The notes: generated by a model from the sequence alone, not told the origin. A DNA stretch of 64,000 nucleotides from Streptococcus sanguinis (GCF_900635155.1 NZ_LR134002.1:2108001-2172000); one strand, 5' to 3'. Positions 43,921-53,235 are shown, numbered from the stretch's first letter. Made by a program: numbers and translations.

Positions 43921-44985
43921 ATGACAACATTATTTTCAAAAATCAAGGAAGTAACAGAACTTTCTGCCATTTCAGGTCACGAGGCACCTGTTCGTAGCTA
44001 CCTGCGGGATAAAATCACTCCCCATGTCGATGAGGTCGTCACCGACGGCCTGGGCGGTATCTTTGGGGTACGCCATGCAGAAGCTGAAAATGCTCCCCGT
44101 GTGTTGGTAGCGGCCCACATGGATGAGGTTGGCTTTATGGTCAGCGAGATTAAGCCGGACGGGACCTTCCGCGTGGTGGAAATCGGCGGCTGGAACCCCC
44201 TGGTCGTTAGCAGCCAACGCTTCAAACTCTTTACCCGTGAAGGTCGGGAAATCCCTCTTATCTCAGGCTCTGTCCCTCCTCATCTGACACGCGGATCTGG
44301 CGGACCAGTTATGCCACAGATTGCAGATATTGTCTTTGACGGTGGCTTTGCGGATAAGGCGGAAGCTGAAAGCTACGGCATCCGTCCAGGAGACACGATC
44401 GTGCCAGACAGCTCTGCTATTCTCACAGCTAACGGCAAGAACATCATCTCCAAAGCCTGGGACAATCGCTACGGCGTCCTTATGGTCAGCGAATTGACTC
44501 AAGCCTTGTCTGGTCAACCACTAGGCAACCAACTCTATGTCGGCGCCAATGTTCAAGAAGAGGTTGGCCTGCGTGGTGCCCATGCTTCGACGACAAAATT
44601 TGCTCCTGAGATCTTTCTGGCTGTGGATTGCTCCCCAGCGGGCGACATCTATGGCGGTCAAGGAGCCATCGGCGACGGAACCTTGATTCGCTTCTTTGAT
44701 CCTGGTCATCTCATGCTGCCAGCTATGAAGGACTTCCTCTTGACAACTGCTGAGGAAGCCGGCATCAAGTATCAATACTACTGCGGCAAGGGCGGAACGG
44801 ATGCTGGTGCTGCCCATCTCCAAAGTGGCGGCGTACCATCTACTACCATTGGTGTCTGCGCCCGCTACATTCATTCTCACCAAACTCTCTATGCCATGGA
44901 CGATTTTTTGCAAGCCCAAGCTTTCCTGCAAGCTTTGGTCAAAAAGCTGGATCGCTCAACGGTGGACACGATTACCAACTATTAA
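43921..44985 (+). CDS. pepA: Glutamyl aminopeptidase PepA (M42 family)
   Basis: A cytosolic zinc aminopeptidase that removes N-terminal Glu/Asp from peptides. The 354-aa protein has the M42 metal ligands and catalytic residues in order: AAHMDEVGFM, AWDNRYGV, VQEEVGLRGAH, AVDCSPAGD, and the C-terminal YIHSHQTLY. AGAAGGTAAGTTT precedes ATG. It is divergent from the DUF4651-thioredoxin operon and followed by a terminator. An extended -10 like sequence (TGATAAAAT) lies about 35 nt upstream. Confidence 0.95.
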   Translation: MTTLFSKIKEVTELSAISGHEAPVRSYLRDKITPHVDEVVTDGLGGIFGVRHAEAENAPRVLVAAHMDEVGFMVSEIKPDGTFRVVEIGGWNPLVVSSQRFKLFTREGREIPLISGSVPPHLTRGSGGPVMPQIADIVFDGGFADKAEAESYGIRPGDTIVPDSSAILTANGKNIISKAWDNRYGVLMVSELTQALSGQPLGNQLYVGANVQEEVGLRGAHASTTKFAPEIFLAVDCSPAGDIYGGQGAIGDGTLIRFFDPGHLMLPAMKDFLLTTAEEAGIKYQYYCGKGGTDAGAAHLQSGGVPSTTIGVCARYIHSHQTLYAMDDFLQAQAFLQALVKKLDRSTVDTITNY

Positions 44986-44990
44986 TTTCA

Positions 44991-45028
44991 AAAAGCAGTC
45001 CGTTCTTCATTCGGGCTGCTATCTCTTT
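44991..45028 (+). terminator. Terminator of pepA
   Basis: Stem AGCAGTCCG (44994-45002) with CGGGCTGCT (45012-45020), one G-U pair in RNA, then ATCTCTTTT. Confidence 0.75.
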
Positions 45029-45104
45029 TGTCTGATACTTTCCCTTTCAACTTTCCAATTTGAAGAAAATTTTGTTATAATGCTTAGCAGAGGTGAAAAT
45101 ATAC

Positions 45105-46589
45105 ATGAAAAAAATTGCTTTTGATTCTGAGAAATACTTAAACCTGCAGCGCGACCATATCTTGGAGCGCATCAATCAATTTGAGGGCAAACTTTACATG
45201 GAATTCGGTGGTAAAATGCTGGAAGACTTCCATGCTGCCCGCGTCCTGCCAGGCTATGAGCCGGACAATAAAATCAGACTTCTCAAAGAGCTCAAGGACC
45301 AAGTAGAGATTGTCATTGCTATCAATGCCAACAACATTGAACATTCTAAGGCGCGTGGGGATTTGGGCATTTCCTATGACCAGGAAGTGCTGCGACTAAT
45401 CGATACCTTTAATGAGCTGGATATTTACGTAGGCTCCGTGGTCATCACCCAGTATTCCGGCCAGCCAGCAGCTGACCTCTTCCGCAGCCAGCTGGAAAAA
45501 AATGGCATCGCCTCCTACATCCACTACCCGATCAAGGGCTATCCGACCGATATGGACCATATCATCTCACCTGAAGGTATGGGGAAAAACGACTACATCA
45601 AAACCAGCCGTAATCTAGTCGTTGTTACCGCGCCTGGTCCTGGTTCTGGTAAATTGGCTACTTGCCTATCCAACATGTACCACGACCAAATCAATGGCAT
45701 CAAATCAGGCTACGCCAAGTTTGAAACCTTCCCAGTTTGGAATCTGCCCCTGCACCATCCGGTCAATCTAGCCTATGAGGCAGCGACGGCAGACCTGGAC
45801 GATGTCAACATGATAGATCCTTTCCATCTGCAAACCTACGGAAAAACCACAGTCAACTACAATCGTGATATTGAAATTTTCCCAGTCCTCAAGCGTATGC
45901 TAGAGCGCATCCTTGGAAAATCACCTTATGCTTCTCCAACAGACATGGGCGTCAACATGGTCGGCTTTGCCATTGTAGACAACGATGCTGCCATCGAGGC
46001 ATCTCAACAGGAAATCATCCGTCGCTACTACCAGACTATTCTGGACTTCAAGGCGGAGCGCGTTTCTGAATCTGCTGTCAAGAAAATCGAACTCTTGATG
46101 AACGACTTGGGCATCACACCGCTGGACCGTAAGGTAACAGTTGCTGCGCGTGCCAAGGCTGAAAGCACTGGTGAGCCAGCTCTGGCCCTGGAATTGCCAA
46201 ACGGTGAAATCGTAACCGGTAAGACCTCTGAACTCTTTGGTCCTACGGCTGCTGTATTGATTAATGCCATTAAGAAACTAGCCAATATTGCCAAAGAGAC
46301 CAAGCTGATCGAGCCGGAGTATGTCAAGCCAATCCAAGGCCTGAAAATCAATCATTTGGGCAGCCGCAATCCTCGCCTCCACTCAAACGAAATCTTGATG
46401 GCTCTGGCAATCACAGCCATGGAAAATCAGGATGCTGCGCATGCCATGCAGCAACTCGGCAATCTCAAGGGCAGCGAGGCCCACTCCACTGTCACTCTGA
46501 CTGATGAAGACAAAAACGTCCTGCGCAAACTAGGCATCCACGTTACCATGGACCCTGTTTACCAGTATGATAGACTCTATAGAAAATAA
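45105..46589 (+). CDS. DUF1846 domain-containing protein
   Basis: A 494-aa cytosolic protein of the DUF1846 family, common in streptococci and clostridia; structures exist but no settled function. The ATG at 45105 ([16 protein letters not shown]) follows AGAGGTG; an upstream GTG overlaps that site and is not used. A P-loop-like [16 protein letters not shown] segment appears near residues 175-190, suggesting nucleotide binding, although it is not a strict Walker motif. A TATAAT box is at 45076-45081. A double terminator follows. Confidence 0.9.
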   Translation: MKKIAFDSEKYLNLQRDHILERINQFEGKLYMEFGGKMLEDFHAARVLPGYEPDNKIRLLKELKDQVEIVIAINANNIEHSKARGDLGISYDQEVLRLIDTFNELDIYVGSVVITQYSGQPAADLFRSQLEKNGIASYIHYPIKGYPTDMDHIISPEGMGKNDYIKTSRNLVVVTAPGPGSGKLATCLSNMYHDQINGIKSGYAKFETFPVWNLPLHHPVNLAYEAATADLDDVNMIDPFHLQTYGKTTVNYNRDIEIFPVLKRMLERILGKSPYASPTDMGVNMVGFAIVDNDAAIEASQQEIIRRYYQTILDFKAERVSESAVKKIELLMNDLGITPLDRKVTVAARAKAESTGEPALALELPNGEIVTGKTSELFGPTAAVLINAIKKLANIAKETKLIEPEYVKPIQGLKINHLGSRNPRLHSNEILMALAITAMENQDAAHAMQQLGNLKGSEAHSTVTLTDEDKNVLRKLGIHVTMDPVYQYDRLYRK

Positions 46590-46592
46590 AAA

Positions 46593-46644
46593 AACAAGCT
46601 CTGTTAAAAGCTTGTTTAGAAAGCTGGCTCTGCCAGCTTTTTTT
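46593..46644 (+). terminator. Double-hairpin terminator of the DUF1846 gene
   Basis: Two stems in a row: AACAAGCT/AGCTTGTT (46593-46616) and AAAGCTGGC/GCCAGCTTT (46620-46640) followed by TTTT. The second also serves the convergent minus-strand operon. Confidence 0.85.
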
Positions 46645-46645
46645 G

Positions 46646-47080
46646 TTAATAACGCTTAGACAGGAGAAAACGCAAGAGATAGTAAAGCCCCAAAACTAGA
46701 ATAATGATCAAGGTCAGAAACTGATTGAGACTTAAGATGATTGGGAAAATCATGGACAGGACACTCAAACAGGCTGCCAGCAGCAAAAGGATATTAAAAA
46801 GCAAAGTACGAGTCTTTTCGTCAATCATGCGATTGCGCTCGTCAGTCACCTGAATGTAGAGCTTCTCAAAATTTTCCTCCCGTCTTAAGGCCAGATTATA
46901 CCGAATGGTCATCAAAGAAAGTCCCAGCAGTATGCCGACCATGACTCCTTCCTGCTGATCATCCAGAGAATGAAAGTGGCTCCAGGCCAGTCCTACCAAG
47001 ATGATAAAGCTTAAGATACGCCCTACGATAACCTTCCTTTGAAGTTTTTTCCTAAATTCTTGTTTCGTTAGTCTTTCCAT
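46646..47080 (-). CDS. Multi-helix membrane protein of an HTH-membrane operon
   Basis: A 144-aa protein with about four membrane helices (near residues 20-36, 45-61, 90-112 and 116-138) and a basic N-terminus. I do not recognise a family with certainty; it resembles DUF2178/DUF3796-type proteins that accompany small XRE regulators. GGAGGCTGAC precedes the ATG. It is last in a three-gene operon with a 54-aa membrane protein and an XRE regulator. Confidence 0.75.
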   Translation of the reverse strand: MERLTKQEFRKKLQRKVIVGRILSFIILVGLAWSHFHSLDDQQEGVMVGILLGLSLMTIRYNLALRREENFEKLYIQVTDERNRMIDEKTRTLLFNILLLLAACLSVLSMIFPIILSLNQFLTLIIILVLGLYYLLRFLLSKRY

Positions 47081-47089
47081 GTCAGCCTC

Positions 47090-47254
47090 CTATTTTTCAT
47101 ACGCTTGAAAAATTTTCAAGATCACTACAATCAGGAACATTCCCACAAAAGGCAGGATTTCCTTAGGGATAAAATTGGCGGTGAAATGGAGATAAGATAA
47201 AGTAATAACCACCAAAATAGCCAATATCCATTTACACAAATAAGTCCATTTCAT
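47090..47254 (-). CDS. 54-aa small membrane protein
   Basis: A short gene starting MKWTYLCKWILAILVVITLS and ending KIFQAYEK. It has two hydrophobic helices (about residues 7-22 and 30-47). Its ATG overlaps the stop of the XRE regulator gene (ATGA), and the next gene begins 10 bp after its stop behind GGAGG. The coupling on both sides and a clean frame support a real gene. The function is unknown; it may work with the larger membrane protein downstream. Confidence 0.7.
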   Translation of the reverse strand: MKWTYLCKWILAILVVITLSYLHFTANFIPKEILPFVGMFLIVVILKIFQAYEK

Positions 47255-47454
47255 GATTCATCCTCCTCAAAGAGAAAAACTTCTTCAATCCTTAAATTGA
47301 AAAAGGATGCAATCTTATGAGCCAAAAGCAGCGAGGCATTGTAGCGGCCTTTTTCCAAAGAAATAATCGTTTGTCTCGTGACCTCTAGCTTGTCAGCCAG
47401 TTCTTCTTGGCTGAGCTTTTTTCTTTTTCGTAATTCTTGAATTCGATTTTCCAA
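47251..47454 (-). CDS. Small XRE-family transcriptional regulator
   Basis: A 67-aa single helix-turn-helix protein (ELRKRKKLSQEELADKLEV, then RQTIISLEKGRYNASLLLA). The start is TTG at 47454, decided by AAAGGAGGCAGCC directly before it; the upstream in-frame extension overlaps the ribosome site. Such short YozG/YvaO-like regulators usually control their own operon with membrane proteins. The 180-bp repeat copy 2 begins about 90 bp upstream, with a plausible promoter in between. Confidence 0.88.
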   Translation of the reverse strand: MENRIQELRKRKKLSQEELADKLEVTRQTIISLEKGRYNASLLLAHKIASFFNLRIEEVFLFEEDES

Positions 47455-47545
47455 GGCTGCCTCCTTTCCATAATGTAAAACCAACTTTACTTTTCAAATA
47501 TAGTATAGCTCCCTTTACATATGTTGTCAAGAAGAAAGCGGCAAA

Positions 47546-47725
47546 AAAAGAGGCTGGGACAAAAGTCCTAGCCTCTCAATTGTCTTTGGATTGTCGAGCA
47601 AGACGCAGTGGTTGAGTGGGCTCTACTACGCTGATTTCATCAGCTTTTACAGCCCTACTCAACTATGCGGAGGTGGGACGACGAAATCGAATTCTAACGA
47701 ATTACCGATTTCTGTCCCACTCTCT
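47546..47725 (-). repeat. 180-bp dispersed three-hairpin repeat, copy 2
   Basis: The reverse complement of 393-572 with one difference noticed. It occupies the space between the histidine kinase stop (47752) and the XRE regulator operon. Read on the minus strand its last hairpin (GAGGCT/AGCCTC with TTTT) would terminate kinase transcription. Short reading frames inside both copies are by-products of the repeat. Confidence 0.85.
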
Positions 47726-47751
47726 TTTATCATCTTTATTGATTTCCTCTG

Positions 47752-48789
47752 TTATTTGCCTTTTAAAGCCACAGTCAACTCGACACAGGCTCCTCCTTGG
47801 TCTGGATTGAGCAGAGTCAGACGACCACCGTGCAAGAGAGCTACCTGCTTAGAAAAGGCTAAGCCGATACCATGATGGGGATTAGCTGAATTGCGGCTTT
47901 GGTCACTCTGGCAAAAGAGCCGTTCCGCTCCCAGCAGCATCTCCTCTGAAAATGAAGGGCCGTTGTTCCAGATAGCAAAAACCAACTGATCCTGCTGCAC
48001 TGATACCGTTAGCTTGACTTCCTTTTGATCCTGGTCTGCATGTTCAAGCGCATTCAGTAAAATATTGAGCAAAGCCCGTTTGAGATAGTCCAAATGAATC
48101 GACAAAATCAGACTAAGAGCACAATCTTCTTGGAGATAAAAACGATAGCTTTCCTGTTTGCTGAACAGTGCCCAATCGTCCTGGAGATAAGCCAAAAAGC
48201 TCCCTAAGGAAAGCCGACTGAACTGATTAGAATCAATCTGAAAGGTCTTAGCATAATCAATCAAAGAGCCACAATACTCTTCCATCTTGTGACTAGCCTG
48301 CAAAATCTCAGAAGCATAGTCTGCCTGTGGCTGGCTCAACTGCGCCAACTCCAAGAGCTCAGCATTCCCTTTAATCACAGTTAGGGGCGTCTTCAAATCG
48401 TGCGATGTCGCTGATAGCTGTAAAATCAACTCCTGATTATGCTGCTGCTCTCTTTCTAGAAGACGAGCATTTTCTTGGTGGCTGCTCCGTAAATCGCTGT
48501 AGACTTCTAGCATTTCCTCAATCCGAAAAAGCTGACTTTGATTTTCTTCTAAAAGCTTCTCGCTCTTTAGCATTTTTATTTCCCTGTCGATTTTTCGGAG
48601 CAATTTCAAAATATGATAAAAAGTAATCAGTAGCAAGCTCCCTGCCCAAAAGAACAAGGTAAAAAGGACATAATCACTTCCTTGCGTAAATTCATAGCCT
48701 ATCAGCACAAAAATCAAAACATGGAAAAAGACGATTTTTAAACTGGTTGTCCAGACTAGGCTTTTGAAATTTCGGGTTCTAATTGCCAT
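47752..48789 (-). CDS. Intramembrane-sensing histidine kinase
   Basis: A 345-aa kinase with two N-terminal membrane helices (about residues 17-33 and 39-62) joined by only a few outside residues, so it has no extracellular sensor domain. This is typical of kinases that detect cell-envelope stress or work with an ABC transporter. It has H-box SATSHDLKTPLTVIKGN with His130, an N-box region LLNILLNALEHAD, and a G-box HHGIGLAFSKQ. It overlaps its response regulator gene by 34 nt. The ABC genes upstream suggest peptide-antibiotic (lantibiotic or bacitracin-like) resistance, an inference. Confidence 0.88.
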   Translation of the reverse strand: MAIRTRNFKSLVWTTSLKIVFFHVLIFVLIGYEFTQGSDYVLFTLFFWAGSLLLITFYHILKLLRKIDREIKMLKSEKLLEENQSQLFRIEEMLEVYSDLRSSHQENARLLEREQQHNQELILQLSATSHDLKTPLTVIKGNAELLELAQLSQPQADYASEILQASHKMEEYCGSLIDYAKTFQIDSNQFSRLSLGSFLAYLQDDWALFSKQESYRFYLQEDCALSLILSIHLDYLKRALLNILLNALEHADQDQKEVKLTVSVQQDQLVFAIWNNGPSFSEEMLLGAERLFCQSDQSRNSANPHHGIGLAFSKQVALLHGGRLTLLNPDQGGACVELTVALKGK

Positions 48790-49445
48790 CTATAGCCTAT
48801 TCCTCTCACTGTTGCGATTGCTTGCAGCCCTTCTTGTTTGCATTTTTGACGAATCTGATATACGTATTCTGAGATGGAACGAAGCTGTGTTTCTGAGCTT
48901 TCTGGGTAAAGCAAGGTATGCAAGCGTTCAGCTGAAAAGGTCTGCTTGGGATTGCTAGCTAGTAAATGCAGCAACTTAAACTCTCGCTCTGAAAATTTCA
49001 AGACTTTACCAAAACAGGCAACTTCATAGCGCTCTGGATAAAATTGACAAGAAGCAATTTCAGAATATCGCTCCTCACGTCTTTCCTCCCGCCTAAGATG
49101 AGCTCTGACACGCGCCAGCAATTCTTTGGTTCCAAAAGGCTTGACAATATAGTCATCTGCTCCGCGAAAGAGCCCTTCCACCTTGTCCGCCTCCAATTCC
49201 TTAGCCGTCAGAAAGATGATTGGACACGAAAGATGAGGACGAATGTAGGAACACAGCTCAAAACCATTAACAGGCTCCATCATCACATCCAGCAGAATCA
49301 AGTCATATCCGACAAAATGCGTCAGCTCTAGGTCTTCTATCCGATCAAGCGTCGTCACATCATAAGCATCGAGCTCTAGGACGTTTTTCACTAGCTTCAA
49401 AATGCTCCGGTCGTCATCAACCACCAAAATACGATACTGTCTCAT
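48756..49445 (-). CDS. OmpR-family response regulator
   Basis: A 229-aa regulator with receiver domain (VVDDDRSILKLV, phospho-Asp in LILLDVMMEPVNG, Lys in YIVKPFG) and a winged-helix DNA-binding domain (FSEREFKLLHLLASNP, ATVRGIGYRW). The start is at 49445; an ATG three codons upstream lies inside the -10 box. No ribosome site is present: TGCTATAAT ends seven bases before ATG, predicting a leaderless message. It is paired with the kinase downstream and placed right after the ABC permease. Confidence 0.9.
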   Translation of the reverse strand: MRQYRILVVDDDRSILKLVKNVLELDAYDVTTLDRIEDLELTHFVGYDLILLDVMMEPVNGFELCSYIRPHLSCPIIFLTAKELEADKVEGLFRGADDYIVKPFGTKELLARVRAHLRREERREERYSEIASCQFYPERYEVACFGKVLKFSEREFKLLHLLASNPKQTFSAERLHTLLYPESSETQLRSISEYVYQIRQKCKQEGLQAIATVRGIGYRWQLEPEISKA

Positions 49446-49452
49446 AATTTCC

Positions 49453-49461
49453 ATTATAGCA
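49453..49461 (-). promoter_or_regulatory. Extended -10 promoter of the two-component genes
   Basis: TGCTATAAT on the minus strand in the 21-bp gap after the permease gene, with seven bases to the ATG at 49445. No good -35 is visible. Gives the kinase/regulator pair a start independent of the ABC operon. Confidence 0.5.
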
Positions 49462-49466
49462 TACCT

Positions 49467-50189
49467 CTAGCGAACATCTCGTTTCAAGGTTAAGAATATA
49501 GCAGAGCCCCAAACCAAAGCTAACCATAACAGCTGTATTCCCAGCCCTGATAGATCTATTGAATGCTGAAGCCCTTCATACTCAAAAAGATTTAGGGTAG
49601 CTAGATCGGGCAGGTATTTTGCTTCCTTGATGAATGTTGCCAATAAACGGCTGAGACCAATCAAGAGAGGAAAGAGCACCGACACCGGCACAACCCAAGA
49701 TTGAAATAGCAAAGCGAGGCCAGCAGTTAAAAAAGCCAGAAAAAGATTGCTGAGAATACCAAAAGAGCTGTAATAGAGGAGTGTCCCCAGTAAGGACCAG
49801 CTAAAGCTTAGGTCAAAACGAGCCAGCATAACAAAGAAACAGCTACTTATAATGACACTATAGAGAGCCAAGAGCAGCACGGCCAGAAAAAGGATTTTCC
49901 CAGCCAACCAAGCCCTTCTATTTGATACGGCTAGAAAATTCGTTCGCATCCCAGACTTGACAAACTCCTGGGCAAAATAGAGAGAAGTAAAGATGACGAT
50001 GACAGGCTGCGCCAGATAGAGGGCGTGCAAAACCTCGCTCAGAGCCTTCGTCTGACCAACTGCTGTCTGACTGTAGTCAAGATTCATCAGAAAAAATGGA
50101 ACGATTACCAGAGCCACCAAGGCTGCACCAAGAGCGAGATAGTAAGAACAGAACTTAATCCATTCGCTTCTAAGTAGAGCTTTGATCAT
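49467..50189 (-). CDS. ABC transporter permease, lantibiotic-resistance-like (second subunit)
   Basis: A 240-aa integral membrane protein with about six helices. The start is ATG at 50189 (MIKALLRSEWIKFCSYYLAL), which forms a TGATG junction with the stop of the first permease; the longer upstream frame is out of place. The N-terminal SEWIKF element is typical of ABC-2 subunits in NatB/LanE-G type exporters. It probably forms a heterodimer with the first permease, driven by the ATPase at 50979. Confidence 0.85.
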   Translation of the reverse strand: MIKALLRSEWIKFCSYYLALGAALVALVIVPFFLMNLDYSQTAVGQTKALSEVLHALYLAQPVIVIFTSLYFAQEFVKSGMRTNFLAVSNRRAWLAGKILFLAVLLLALYSVIISSCFFVMLARFDLSFSWSLLGTLLYYSSFGILSNLFLAFLTAGLALLFQSWVVPVSVLFPLLIGLSRLLATFIKEAKYLPDLATLNLFEYEGLQHSIDLSGLGIQLLWLALVWGSAIFLTLKRDVR

Positions 50190-50977
50190 CAGTATCGCCC
50201 TCCTAAATCCGTCTTCAAAAAGCGCAGAGAGGTCATACCGCCGATGACTAGTAACCATGCACCAAGTATCAACAGCCCTTGCAAGGGATTGTTGGCATAT
50301 TGGGAAGTTGGCGTTGCAGCAAACAATTCTCCAGCTGGCTGTGGCAGATAAGCTCCCCAACTCGTGTGAGCTTCCAGGTAGTTTCCCAGATTATAAATCT
50401 GGGGTACGAGAAAGAGTAAGGGAAGCAACATCGTCCGCCCAAGTAATCCCAATAAAAATGACAGGAGACCTAGCAATGCAGTAGCTAGTGCCTTCCATAA
50501 AAGATGACTCCAGGCAGCTTGATTAAGTAAAATCGGATCAAGTCCTTCCTTTCCTAAAGCGAGATGCATGACCATATAACTAAAGTAGATTGATAAAAAG
50601 CTAGTGGCAAGAGAAAAGCAAGTAAAGGTCATGAGTTTCCCCACAAGCAACTTCAGGCGGTTATTACAGGTCAAGAGACTGGTTCTCAAGCTATGAGACT
50701 GAAATTCCATAGCTCCCAAAATTCCAGCTAAAATGACCAAAACCATGACCGCCATAGAAGCCCCGTTGAGACCTAGATATTCCAGCGGATCAATGGCGTT
50801 TATCAGATTAGGAACCGTCTCAGGCGTAGCATCCAAGCCGATAGACAGATACTGTCGGCCCTCCAACCAGGATACGACAGGCACCAATAGCAGCATGAAG
50901 GCCACACTCACTTTGAAAGCCTTGGTTGAGCGGATTTTCAACCATTCTGAATACAATAAGGACATCGTTTCTTTCAT
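50189..50977 (-). CDS. ABC transporter permease, lantibiotic-resistance-like (first subunit)
   Basis: A 262-aa ABC-2 type membrane protein with about six helices. It begins MKETMSLLYSEWLKIRSTKAFKV, where SEWLKIRST is the typical cytoplasmic amphipathic start of this class. It starts just after the ATPase stop and is coupled to the second permease by TGATG. Function in export or removal of membrane-active peptides is inferred from the ATPase-permease-permease-regulator-kinase arrangement. Confidence 0.85.
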   Translation of the reverse strand: MKETMSLLYSEWLKIRSTKAFKVSVAFMLLLVPVVSWLEGRQYLSIGLDATPETVPNLINAIDPLEYLGLNGASMAVMVLVILAGILGAMEFQSHSLRTSLLTCNNRLKLLVGKLMTFTCFSLATSFLSIYFSYMVMHLALGKEGLDPILLNQAAWSHLLWKALATALLGLLSFLLGLLGRTMLLPLLFLVPQIYNLGNYLEAHTSWGAYLPQPAGELFAATPTSQYANNPLQGLLILGAWLLVIGGMTSLRFLKTDLGGRY

Positions 50978-50978
50978 C

Positions 50979-51686
50979 TTAAACCTCCTCTGTCAAATCA
51001 AAGAAGAGATCTTCTAGACTGTCTGAATCTTGCAGCACCTCTTCCAATCGTCCCTGCTCAATAATTCGCCCATGATGAATCAAGACTACATCATCTGTCA
51101 CCATTTGCACCTCTGATAGGATATGAGAAGATAGAAGTACCGTTTTCCCTAAATCAGCCTGCCGACGGATGAACTTTCTAAACCACTTAATCCCACTTGG
51201 ATCTAGTCCATTAGTCGGCTCATCTAATATAAGAAACTGAGGATCACCCAGCAAAGCTGCTGCTAAACCCAACCGTTGACCTTCCCCCAGAGACAGGCTT
51301 GACAAGAAGTCCTTCCTCTTATGAGCGATTCCAGTCATCTCCAAAACCTCATCAATCCGAGACTTGGGAATAGCATTACTCGCCGCAATAATTCTCAAGT
51401 GGTCATAGACCTTTCGATTTGGCAGACCGCCAATGCCGTCAAAGGCTGCACCTACCGTTCTGAGCGGATAAGTCATTAACTGATAAGTTCGCCCATCAAA
51501 AGTTGCAGTCCCTACTGTTGCTCGATCTAACCCCAAGAGAATCCTCAAGGTCGAGCTTTTACCAGCACCATTTGGACCCAGAAAGGCTGTAATCCGACCG
51601 CTTCTAGCTGTAAAAGAAATATCTTCTAAAATCTGCTTGCTGCCATGCTTTTTGCAGACTCCTTCTATTTTCACTGTATGTTCCAT
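50979..51686 (-). CDS. ABC transporter ATP-binding protein
   Basis: A 235-aa ATPase of the bacitracin/lantibiotic-resistance (BcrA/LanF) type. Walker A GPNGAGKSSTLR near residues 37-48, signature LSLGEGQRLGLAAAL, Walker B FLILDEPTNGLDP, and switch His in LSSHILSE. The unusual signature LSLGEGQ (rather than LSGGQ) is common in this subgroup. It is the first gene of the operon and has direct repeats at its -35 region, probably the site for the locus response regulator. Confidence 0.92.
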   Translation of the reverse strand: MEHTVKIEGVCKKHGSKQILEDISFTARSGRITAFLGPNGAGKSSTLRILLGLDRATVGTATFDGRTYQLMTYPLRTVGAAFDGIGGLPNRKVYDHLRIIAASNAIPKSRIDEVLEMTGIAHKRKDFLSSLSLGEGQRLGLAAALLGDPQFLILDEPTNGLDPSGIKWFRKFIRRQADLGKTVLLSSHILSEVQMVTDDVVLIHHGRIIEQGRLEEVLQDSDSLEDLFFDLTEEV

Positions 51687-51711
51687 ACTGAACTCCTTTT
51701 GATTTTTCTTT

Positions 51712-51744
51712 AGTATACAGGGGTAAGTTCAGAGAAACTTCAGA
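51712..51744 (-). promoter_or_regulatory. ABC operon promoter with direct repeats
   Basis: Minus strand TATACT (51712-51717). Over the -35 region two 9-mers TCTGAAGTT and TCTGAACTT lie 11 bp apart (51736-51744 and 51725-51733). One-turn direct repeats at a poor -35 are typical OmpR-family activator sites. Confidence 0.55.
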
Positions 51745-51749
51745 CAATA

Positions 51750-51778
51750 AAAAAACTTGCCTTACGACAAGCTTCTTT
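51750..51778 (-). terminator. Terminator of the fol operon
   Basis: AAGCTTG...CAAGTTT stem on the minus strand with one mismatch, followed by seven T. It lies directly at the sulD stop. Confidence 0.7.
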
Positions 51779-51780
51779 TC

Positions 51781-52593
51781 TCATTTTTCAACCTCATCCC
51801 AGAGTTGGCGGATGCTTTTTTTCTGTACTGGATCGACAAAGTGTGGCGCGATTTCCACCAGAGATTGCAAGACAAAAGCTCGTTCAGCCACATAAGGATG
51901 AGGAACAATCAAGTCCGGACTATAAAACTCTTCTTGTCCTATGTAAAGAATATCCAGATCAATCACACGCGGTCCCCATTTGATTTCCCGCACGCGCCCT
52001 AGTGCCGCTTCGATAGCCAAGAGTGTCTGCATTAACTCCTCAGGATTGAGCCAGGTCTCCACTTCAACAACTTGATTGAGAAACGGATCCTGCTCAACGC
52101 CACCCCAAGGCTCTGTCTTGATACGGCTTGATACCTGCAAAATTCTTATATTTTGCTCTGCCATTTTTTCCAAAGCAGCATCCAGATTGGCAGCTGGGCT
52201 GCCTTGATTGCTACCCAAAGCAATAAAGGCTTTCCGCTTTTGACGCATTAGCTTGACTGAGCAGGTCTCTAAAGGCAGCGGCACTGGTGCCCAAGGCTTC
52301 TTGACCTCCAAGCTGACCTTCTGCACCAAAGGGTGAGTCAGAAAAACCCGATCAATCAACTTGTAAGCCAGTGTCTCAATCAAGTCTTCCTTGCTTTCCT
52401 GACACCAGCGGGTCAAATCTTGAGCCAATTCTCCATAGTGGATAGAAGCCGTCAGGTCGCCTGTTTTGGCAGCCCGAGTCATATCATAGTCCAAAATCAG
52501 ATCCAGCACAAAACGCTGGCCCAATTCCTTCTCTGCTCCAAACAGACCGTGATAAGCATACACTTCCAAATCCTTAATGCGCAGCTGATCCAT
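51781..52593 (-). CDS. sulD: Bifunctional dihydroneopterin aldolase / HPPK (SulD)
   Basis: A 270-aa fusion of two consecutive folate-pathway enzymes. Residues 1-118 are dihydroneopterin aldolase FolB ([29 protein letters not shown]). Residues about 121-270 are 6-hydroxymethyl-dihydropterin pyrophosphokinase FolK ([48 protein letters not shown]). The same fusion is known as SulD in S. pneumoniae. It is last in the operon folP-folC-folE-sulD, with a terminator at the stop. Confidence 0.96.
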   Translation of the reverse strand: MDQLRIKDLEVYAYHGLFGAEKELGQRFVLDLILDYDMTRAAKTGDLTASIHYGELAQDLTRWCQESKEDLIETLAYKLIDRVFLTHPLVQKVSLEVKKPWAPVPLPLETCSVKLMRQKRKAFIALGSNQGSPAANLDAALEKMAEQNIRILQVSSRIKTEPWGGVEQDPFLNQVVEVETWLNPEELMQTLLAIEAALGRVREIKWGPRVIDLDILYIGQEEFYSPDLIVPHPYVAERAFVLQSLVEIAPHFVDPVQKKSIRQLWDEVEK

Positions 52594-52680
52594 TCCCTTA
52601 TCCTTTCTGATTCAAGTTTCTGCATTTCATCCTTAATAAAACTACTTGGCCTTTCCTAACACGCTCCACCACTGATAAGA

Positions 52681-53235
52681 TCAATGTCCCATCAGTTTGT
52701 AAGCTTCATTTTTTAGGTCCTTGTCCGTCGCTAAAATGCCACGCGCCGCTGTAGTAACCGTTGCAGTGCCAGGCTTTCTGACTCCGCGCATATTCATACA
52801 CATATGCTCAGCTTCCACCCAGACCAAGGCCCCTTGAGCACCCAGATAGTCCATCAAGGCTTCAGCAATCTCTACGGTCAATCGCTCTTGAATCTGCGGT
52901 TTCTTGGCATAGACCTCTACCGTTCGGGCCAGCTTGGACAAGCCTGCTACCCGACCATTAGGCACATAGGCGATGTGAACCTTCCCGTAAAATGGCAGGA
53001 AGTGATGCTCACACATGGAATGAAAGAAAATATCCTTCTCCACTACCATATTATTGTCAATGATTTCAAAAGACTTAGCCAGATGCTCCTCAGCAGTCCC
53101 ACCCAGCCCAGCAAAGATTTCCTGGTACATTTTAGCAATGCGCTGTGGCGTCTCCTGCAAACCTTCGCGGCTTCCATCTTCTCCAACCGCCTCAATAATC
53201 TGGGCTACAGCCGCTTCAATTTTCTTCGTGTCCAT
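52681..53235 (-). CDS. folE: GTP cyclohydrolase I (FolE)
   Basis: The first enzyme of folate synthesis, GTP to dihydroneopterin triphosphate. The start at 53235 ([14 protein letters not shown]) follows AGGAG; it gives 184 aa, the normal length, and overlaps the end of folC by 20 nt. Zinc ligands and catalytic residues are in [14 protein letters not shown] and [13 protein letters not shown]. Third gene in the fol operon. Confidence 0.96.
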   Translation of the reverse strand: MDTKKIEAAVAQIIEAVGEDGSREGLQETPQRIAKMYQEIFAGLGGTAEEHLAKSFEIIDNNMVVEKDIFFHSMCEHHFLPFYGKVHIAYVPNGRVAGLSKLARTVEVYAKKPQIQERLTVEIAEALMDYLGAQGALVWVEAEHMCMNMRGVRKPGTATVTTAARGILATDKDLKNEAYKLMGH

